NCBI GenBank assembly: GCA_947036475.1
Contig: CAMQRG010000062.1
Span: forward strand, 1-9,783
Origin: an uncultured Clostridia bacterium
GTDB taxonomy: Bacteria; Bacillota; Clostridia; Lachnospirales; Anaerotignaceae
DNA length: 9,783 nucleotides
Direction of reading: 5' to 3'
The position numbers and the translations under genes were made by a program. This document shows, in pieces, positions 5,647 to 9,783 of this stretch. Within the stretch, counting starts at the first letter, position 1. Each line of letters starts with the position of its first letter. Below the pieces are notes generated by a model, which saw only the letters and a program-made list of their open reading frames with translations, had not been told where the DNA came from and ran no database searches.

Positions 5647-7884
5647 ATGAAATATAAAATACTGATGACGCTGATGGGCTTGGAAATCGGCGGGGCGGAA
5701 ACGCATGTTGTGGAACTTTCCAAGGAACTGAAAAAACAGGGGTATGACATCATCGTTGCCTCCAACGGAGGGGTCTATGAAAAGGAACTGGCGGCGGCGG
5801 GCATCCGGCATTACCATGTGCCGATGAACCAGCGGAATATTTTCAAAATGCTCCGTTCCTATTTCCTGCTGAAACGGATTGTAAAAAAGGAAAATGTGGA
5901 TATTGTCCATTCCCACGCAAGGATACCGGGGTTTATCTGCGGTCTGCTGAAACGGAGAATGAAAAACGCGTTTACGTTTGTGACTTCCGCGCACTGGGTA
6001 TTTTATACTGGTATGGGCCTGAAATACCTGACGAACTGGGGACAGAAGGTTGTTGCGGTCAGCGAGGATATCCGGCAGTACCTGATGGATAATTACAAGG
6101 TGCGGAGTGAGGACATTTTTGTAACCATTAACGGCATTGATACGGATAAATTTTCGCCGGATACGGACGGGAGCCGAATACGGAAGGAATTTGGACTGAA
6201 AGAGAGCGAACCGACGCTTGTTTACGTCAGCCGTATGGACGAGAGCCGCGCGTTGGTTGCCAGACAGCTGATTGCGCTTGCGCCAAGGCTGGCGGCGGAA
6301 ATACCGGGGCTGCGTATGCTGATTGTGGGCGGCGGCGACGTATATGACGAGATGCTGGAAAAAAGCCGCGCCGCCAACGCCGAAATTGGGCGGGAATGTG
6401 TTACCATGACAGGCGGGCGGACGGATATTAACGAATTTGTCGCGGTGGCTGACGTGTTCGTAGGCGTGAGCCGTTCCGCGCTGGAGGCTATGGCGGCGGA
6501 AAAAACGGTTGTGGTTGCCGGAAACGAAGGCTATATTGGTATTTTTACGCCGGATAAACTGGAAACGGCGCAGGAAAATAATTTCTGCTGCCGGGGCTGT
6601 GAGATGTCCAGCGAAGAACTGCTGTTCCGCGATGTAATATATACATTTCATAAAATGACGCCGGAAGAACGGCGGCAGGCGGGGAAATACGGCAGGGAAG
6701 TCATTTTTGAATATTATTCCGTCAGCAAAATGGCAGCGGACTGTGTAAAAGCATATGACGCAGCCTGGCAGGAAAGCCATGCGCCGCAGTACAATGTGGT
6801 GATGAGCGGCTACTATGGCTTTAACAACACAGGCGACGAGGCAATTATGCTTTCCATGCATAAAAATATACAGGAACTGGGCGAAAACGTCCATATCACT
6901 GTGCTTTCCAACAAGCCGGAGGAAACCAAGGAGAAATACGGCATAGAAGCCGTTTACCGCTTTGGCGTGCGGGACGTCCTGCGGGCCATCCGCAAATGTG
7001 ACGTACTGCTCTCAGGCGGCGGCTCGCTTTTACAGGACAGCACAAGCACGCGTTCGCTGATGTATTATCTTTCCATTACGGTGGCGGCAAAGCTGATGCG
7101 CAAAAAGGTCATGCTTTACGCCAACGGAATCGGCCCTGTTTCCGGCAGGCGGAACCGCAGACTGGTGAAGCAGGTCGTCAACAGGGCGGACCTCATTACA
7201 CTGCGGGAAGAAAATTCCTACGAAGAACTGCTTTCCATGGGGGTAAACCCGAAAAAATGCTTTGTGACGGCTGACCCTGTGTTTACGATGGACGGCATCG
7301 CGCCGGAACAGGCAAAAGAACTGCTGGCGGCGGAGGGTGTGCCTATGGATAAGCCGATGGTAGTGGTTTCCGTACGCAACTGGAAGGGCATGAGCCAGTT
7401 TATCGGCAGGTTTGCCAAACTCTGCGATACGGTGGCGGAAAAATATGACAGGACGCTTGTTTTTCTGTCCATGCAGACGCCGAATGACGTGGAGGTCAGC
7501 GAAAAGGTCTGCCGGAAGATGACACAGCCCGCATATATCCTGCGCGGGAGCTATTCGCCGTATGAGGTTATGGGCATTATTAGCCTTGCGGATTTTATAC
7601 TGAGTATGCGCCTGCATACGCTGATTTTTGCGGCAAGGCAGAGGGTGCCGCTGATTGGGTTTGTTTATGACCCGAAAATTGAGTATTATCTGGAAAAGCT
7701 GGATATGCCGAGCGGCGGGCGCCTGAAGGATTTTGATATGGAACAGACGCTTGCACTGGTGGAAAATGTGGTTTCGCGCAAGGCGGAATATGTTGCCATA
7801 TTGGAGGAAAAAGAGGCTCTGCTGGAAAAAATGGCGCATCGGAATGAAAAATATCTGGAACGGCTGCTGAAAAAGAAGAAATGA
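5647..7884 (+). CDS. csaB: GT4-like domain fused to CsaB pyruvyltransferase
   Basis: A 745-residue two-enzyme cytoplasmic protein. Residues 1 to about 375 form a GT4-like glycosyltransferase: GLEIGGAETHVVELS (11-25), DIVHSHARIPG (85-95), VTINGIDTDKF (159-169), LVYVSRMDESRA (191-202). The first glutamate of EX7E is missing: the site reads VGVSRSALE, with V272 where E is expected and E280 kept. Residues about 383-735 are a CsaB-type polysaccharide pyruvyltransferase, which puts a PEP-derived pyruvate ketal on ManNAc of the wall polymer: SGYYGFNNTGDEA (387-399), SGGGSLLQD (456-464), YANGIGPV (491-498), SMRLH (653-657) and YDPKIEYY (674-681). H657 and K677 have the same 20-residue spacing as the PEP-binding His and Lys I recall in Paenibacillus alvei CsaB. 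The C-terminus ends in a charged helix (KYLERLLKKKK). Start ATG 5647 has AGGTGGGAG upstream. The pyruvyltransferase call is firm; the GT half may have an unusual mechanism or modified activity. Confidence 0.92.
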   Translation: MKYKILMTLMGLEIGGAETHVVELSKELKKQGYDIIVASNGGVYEKELAAAGIRHYHVPMNQRNIFKMLRSYFLLKRIVKKENVDIVHSHARIPGFICGLLKRRMKNAFTFVTSAHWVFYTGMGLKYLTNWGQKVVAVSEDIRQYLMDNYKVRSEDIFVTINGIDTDKFSPDTDGSRIRKEFGLKESEPTLVYVSRMDESRALVARQLIALAPRLAAEIPGLRMLIVGGGDVYDEMLEKSRAANAEIGRECVTMTGGRTDINEFVAVADVFVGVSRSALEAMAAEKTVVVAGNEGYIGIFTPDKLETAQENNFCCRGCEMSSEELLFRDVIYTFHKMTPEERRQAGKYGREVIFEYYSVSKMAADCVKAYDAAWQESHAPQYNVVMSGYYGFNNTGDEAIMLSMHKNIQELGENVHITVLSNKPEETKEKYGIEAVYRFGVRDVLRAIRKCDVLLSGGGSLLQDSTSTRSLMYYLSITVAAKLMRKKVMLYANGIGPVSGRRNRRLVKQVVNRADLITLREENSYEELLSMGVNPKKCFVTADPVFTMDGIAPEQAKELLAAEGVPMDKPMVVVSVRNWKGMSQFIGRFAKLCDTVAEKYDRTLVFLSMQTPNDVEVSEKVCRKMTQPAYILRGSYSPYEVMGIISLADFILSMRLHTLIFAARQRVPLIGFVYDPKIEYYLEKLDMPSGGRLKDFDMEQTLALVENVVSRKAEYVAILEEKEALLEKMAHRNEKYLERLLKKKK

Positions 7885-7898
7885 AAGAGGTCGATGGA

Positions 7899-8624
7899 AT
7901 GGGACGGAAACAGACGCGTATTCTTGACGTGGCGTTTGACGTGGTGACGATGGAGGAGGCTGCCGAAAAGGCAAAGGGTTTCCTGCGGGCGGAAGGGCAG
8001 CATTACATCTGCACGCCGAACCCGGAAATCGTGATGGAAGCAAGGACGGACGGAGAACTTCGGGAGATACTGAAAAAAGCGGATATGGTTGTGCCGGACG
8101 GCATCGGTGTGGTCTGGGCATCGAAATACAGCGAAAAACGCCTGCCGGAACGCGTTGCGGGCTATGACCTGACGCAGAGGCTGATGCGGGACCTTGCAGC
8201 TACGGAGGAAACCTTTTATTTCTTTGGCGGCGCACCGGGCGTTGCGGCTGCGGCGGCAAGAAAGATGCGGAAGGATTACCCGGGGCTGAAAATCGTTGGG
8301 GTGCATAACGGCTATTTTGATGAAAAGGAAGAAAAAAAGATATTGGAGGACATAAAAAAACATTCCCCGTCCATACTGTTAGTAGGACTGGGCGCGCCGA
8401 AGCAGGAGAAATGGATTGCGGAGCATATGCGGCAGACGGGTGCAAAACTCTGCATTGGAGTCGGTGGGTGCTTTGACGTGATGTCAGGCAATGTGAAGCG
8501 TGCGCCTGAGGTATTCCGCAGTCTGGGGCTGGAATGGTTTTACCGGCTCATTACGCAGCCCAAACGCTGGCGGCGCATGCTGCGGCTGCCGGTTTTCGCG
8601 CTGACAGTCCTAAAAGAGAGATAA
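7899..8624 (+). CDS. tagA: TagA/WecG-family N-acetylmannosaminyltransferase
   Basis: A 241-residue GT26 enzyme expected to transfer ManNAc from UDP-ManNAc to undecaprenyl-PP-GlcNAc, the committed step of wall teichoic acid or secondary wall polymer synthesis. Motifs in order: CTPNPEIVMEA (38-48), ADMVVPDGIGVVWAS (61-75), FYFFGGAPGV (106-115), LLVGLGAPKQEKWI (160-173), GVGGCFDVMSG (187-197). T39, N41 and D67 match the spacing of the catalytic-site Thr, Asn and Asp known from Thermoanaerobacter TagA. The Arg/Trp-rich end (WFYRLITQPKRWRRMLRLP) corresponds to the appendage that contacts membrane and closes the active site. I chose ATG 7899 because AGAGG (7886-7890) lies 8 nt upstream. An in-frame ATG at 7881 forms an ATGA overlap with the previous gene but lacks a good ribosome site and would add six residues. 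Next to CsaB it plausibly supplies the ManNAc that CsaB pyruvylates. Confidence 0.94.
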   Translation: MGRKQTRILDVAFDVVTMEEAAEKAKGFLRAEGQHYICTPNPEIVMEARTDGELREILKKADMVVPDGIGVVWASKYSEKRLPERVAGYDLTQRLMRDLAATEETFYFFGGAPGVAAAAARKMRKDYPGLKIVGVHNGYFDEKEEKKILEDIKKHSPSILLVGLGAPKQEKWIAEHMRQTGAKLCIGVGGCFDVMSGNVKRAPEVFRSLGLEWFYRLITQPKRWRRMLRLPVFALTVLKER

Positions 8625-8815
8625 GACCGCGGGACTCTGTCCCGCACCCTGCAAGGGCTTTCAGCCCTTGACCCGAATTTCTGCAAAACGTAGTTTTGCA
8701 GAGAGTGAATTTTGATTAAAACATTCCGCAGCATGGATATGCGGCTGCAATAAAGTTTGGGGTCAAGCCCTTTTCAAAGGGCTTGCGGGGAGGTGGGGCA
8801 GAGCCCCACGGTCTT
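8623..8815. repeat. Hairpin-rich inverted-repeat (MITE/REP-like) element
   Basis: A 193-bp non-coding element bounded by AAGACCG (8623-8629) and CGGTCTT (8809-8815). Its two ends, each about 50 bp, are imperfect reverse complements. Nested perfect hairpins: H1 GCGGGAC/GTCCCGC (8629-8645), H2 CAAGGGCT/AGCCCTTG (8652-8670), H3 TCTGCAAAAC/GTTTTGCAGA (8680-8702), H5 CAAGCCCTT/AAGGGCTTG (8764-8785), H6 GTGGGGC/GCCCCAC (8793-8809). H1 mirrors H6 and H2 mirrors H5. It carries no gene, and I see no target-site duplication at its edges. Its left end supplies the last two bases of the TagA stop codon. It looks like one copy of a dispersed palindromic repeat family, which cannot be confirmed from one copy. 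Confidence 0.8.
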
Positions 8816-8822
8816 GTTTTTT
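8793..8822 (+). terminator. Possible terminator at the end of the palindromic element
   Basis: Stem GTGGGGC/GCCCCAC with a 3-nt AGA loop (8793-8809), then GGTCTTG and six Ts (8817-8822). The T-run is 7 nt from this stem. If the terminal AAGACCG/CGGTCTT of the whole element pair, the closed structure is followed by only one G before the T-run. It would end the six-gene operon transcript. Moderate to low confidence. Confidence 0.4.
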
Positions 8823-8836
8823 AGGAGCGTGAGGAC

Positions 8837-9691
8837 ATGGATAAACTCTATAAACGCGACTGGCTTTGTCTTTTGGCAGGTACGGCACTGATGGCGATTG
8901 CTACGGAAGGCTTTTTTGAACATGCAAAGCTGGTTGTCGGCGGGATAACAGGTATTGGCATTATGCTGGACGATTGGACAAAACGCGAATTTGCCCTGCA
9001 TATTCCGCTTTGGCTGACAAACCTTCTGTTGAATCTTCCGCTGTTCCTTTATGCGTGGCGCAAAAAAGGACGGCGGTTCATGGGCAAGAGCATACTGACG
9101 GGAGTTTTGTTTTCTGTCATGCTGTTTTTGGAGGAACTTTTTCCGATTACAACGTCTGACCCGCTGCTGGCGGCGGTGTTCGGCGGTACGGCAATGGGCG
9201 TTGGACTGGGGCTTGTGCTGGCCGCAGGTGCGACGACAGGCGGTGTGGACCTGGCGGCAACGCTTCTGCACCTGCATTTTCGGCAGTTTTCCGTTTCCAA
9301 GCTGATATTCGTGCTGGACGCGGCAATTATACTGGCGGGACTGGCAATGTTTGGCATAGAAAGTTCGCTGTATGCGGTTCTGGCGGTGTTTGTGACGGAA
9401 AAATGGATTGTCTGGGCAACGGAAGGGGTAAACTTCGCGCAGGCGGCGTGGATTATTTCTGATAAAAACGAGGAGATTGCTAAAGCACTCCTTTCTGAGC
9501 TGGGGCGCGGCGTGACAGCGTTCCCGGCAAAGGGCAAATACACCGGCACAGAGCGCGATGTGCTCTTTTGTGTCTTTTCCCAAAAAGAAATTCATTTCGT
9601 AAAAAGTATTATCGTGAATATTGACCGAAACGCCTTTTTCCTTCTGACGGATATACGGGAAGTTTTGGGCGAAGGTTTCGCGGAAAAGTAA
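8837..9691 (+). CDS. YitT-family (DUF2179-containing) membrane protein
   Basis: A 284-residue integral membrane protein of the YitT/YebE-like family. The membrane half has a hydrophobic segment near 10-25, the family VVGGITGIGIML motif (33-44), segments near 58-74, 86-100 and 110-130, the signature GATTGGVDLAATLLH (131-145), and segments near 154-172 and 176-195. The C-terminal soluble DUF2179 domain follows (about 198-280): AAWIISDKNEEIAKALL, then GRGVTAFPAKGKYTG and DVLFCVFSQKE. Length is normal. Start ATG 8837 has AGGAG (8823-8827) 9 nt away. The substrate and function of the family are not settled. It is separated from the operon by the palindromic element and I see no clear promoter of its own, so it may depend on read-through. 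No functional link to the wall polymer genes is evident. Confidence 0.92.
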   Translation: MDKLYKRDWLCLLAGTALMAIATEGFFEHAKLVVGGITGIGIMLDDWTKREFALHIPLWLTNLLLNLPLFLYAWRKKGRRFMGKSILTGVLFSVMLFLEELFPITTSDPLLAAVFGGTAMGVGLGLVLAAGATTGGVDLAATLLHLHFRQFSVSKLIFVLDAAIILAGLAMFGIESSLYAVLAVFVTEKWIVWATEGVNFAQAAWIISDKNEEIAKALLSELGRGVTAFPAKGKYTGTERDVLFCVFSQKEIHFVKSIIVNIDRNAFFLLTDIREVLGEGFAEK

Positions 9692-9783
9692 AAATGACGG
9701 AACACTGCGGCAGGAAAAAATGCTGTTTTCGCGGCTTTCCGGAGAAATCAAGCGTCAGTTTTCATAAAAAAAATATTCTTTTT
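9692..9783. other. 3' non-coding tail of the window
   Basis: Ninety-two bases after the YitT-family stop with no gene. TGACG (9695-9699) could pair with CGTCA (9753-9757), flanked by A-runs and T-runs, but the loop exceeds 50 nt, so this is a weak terminator candidate. The last 18 bases (A-run, AATATT, T-run) are a near-palindrome. No adapter is seen at this end. Confidence 0.4.

Noticed and set aside
6787..6810. Possible fusion scar between the GT4 and CsaB halves, with an ATGA at 6802-6805
   Set aside because: There is no ribosome binding site upstream of this ATG and the linker reads smoothly, so unlike the joint at 2056 there is no sign of a former separate start.
5608..6894. Long reverse-strand frame (428 residues) opposite the GT4-CsaB gene
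   Set aside because: It is a shadow frame with shadow-like composition and no recognisable domain.
7030..8121. Reverse-strand frame (363 residues) across the CsaB/TagA junction
   Set aside because: It spans two strongly supported + strand genes and shows no motif.
8629..8809. CRISPR array or tRNA-like structure
   Set aside because: The repeated units are inverted, not direct, with no equal-length spacers, and no cloverleaf or acceptor end is present.
8774..9751. Reverse-strand frame (325 residues) opposite the YitT-family gene
   Set aside because: It runs through the palindromic element and opposite a clear YitT-family protein, and its composition is typical of an antisense shadow.

Overview
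The window looks like the left end of an assembled contig from a Gram-positive anaerobe, most likely a member of Clostridia (Bacillota). That placement is inference from gene content: a MurJ-type flippase, TagA- and CsaB-type enzymes, a pair of DUF4330-type membrane proteins and a YitT-family protein, with strong AGGAG-like ribosome binding sites. No rRNA or marker gene is present to name a genus. All convincing genes are on the + strand.

Bases 1-27 are not genomic. They match the 3' part of the Illumina Nextera read-1 transposon adapter, including the 19-bp Tn5 mosaic end. Bases 28-80 form a perfect 22-bp foldback whose outer edge sits exactly at the adapter junction, so the first ~50 genomic-looking bases are also suspect. 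A cysteine-rich reading frame ending at 167 may be the tail of a truncated gene. Bases 168-438 hold a candidate promoter, a strong leader hairpin and the ribosome binding site of the first operon gene.

Bases 439-8624 are one tightly packed operon of six genes, with overlaps or gaps of at most about 14 nt. In order: (1) a 1044-residue fusion of a MurJ/MVF-family lipid flippase and an O-antigen ligase/polymerase-like membrane protein; (2) a GT4 glycosyltransferase; (3 and 4) two small single-pass membrane proteins resembling DUF4330; (5) a fusion of a GT4-like domain and a CsaB polysaccharide pyruvyltransferase; (6) a TagA/WecG-family N-acetylmannosaminyltransferase. Together they read as an assembly line for a pyruvylated secondary cell wall polymer, the ligand by which SLH-domain surface proteins are held to the wall. 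TagA would add ManNAc to a lipid-linked sugar, the GT4 proteins would extend it, CsaB would add the pyruvate ketal, and the flippase-polymerase fusion would export and polymerise the units. The DUF4330 pair has no assigned role. Initiation (TagO/WecA-like), ManNAc supply and final attachment to peptidoglycan are not encoded here.

Bases 8623-8815 are a hairpin-rich inverted-repeat element that starts inside the stop codon of the TagA gene and ends just before a six-T run. Behind it is a YitT-family membrane protein gene (8837-9691). The last 92 bases are non-coding and AT-rich at the end.

The most interesting points are the flippase-polymerase fusion, whose joint still carries a ribosome binding site and an ATGA stop/start overlap, the second fusion of GT4 and CsaB, and the palindromic element.
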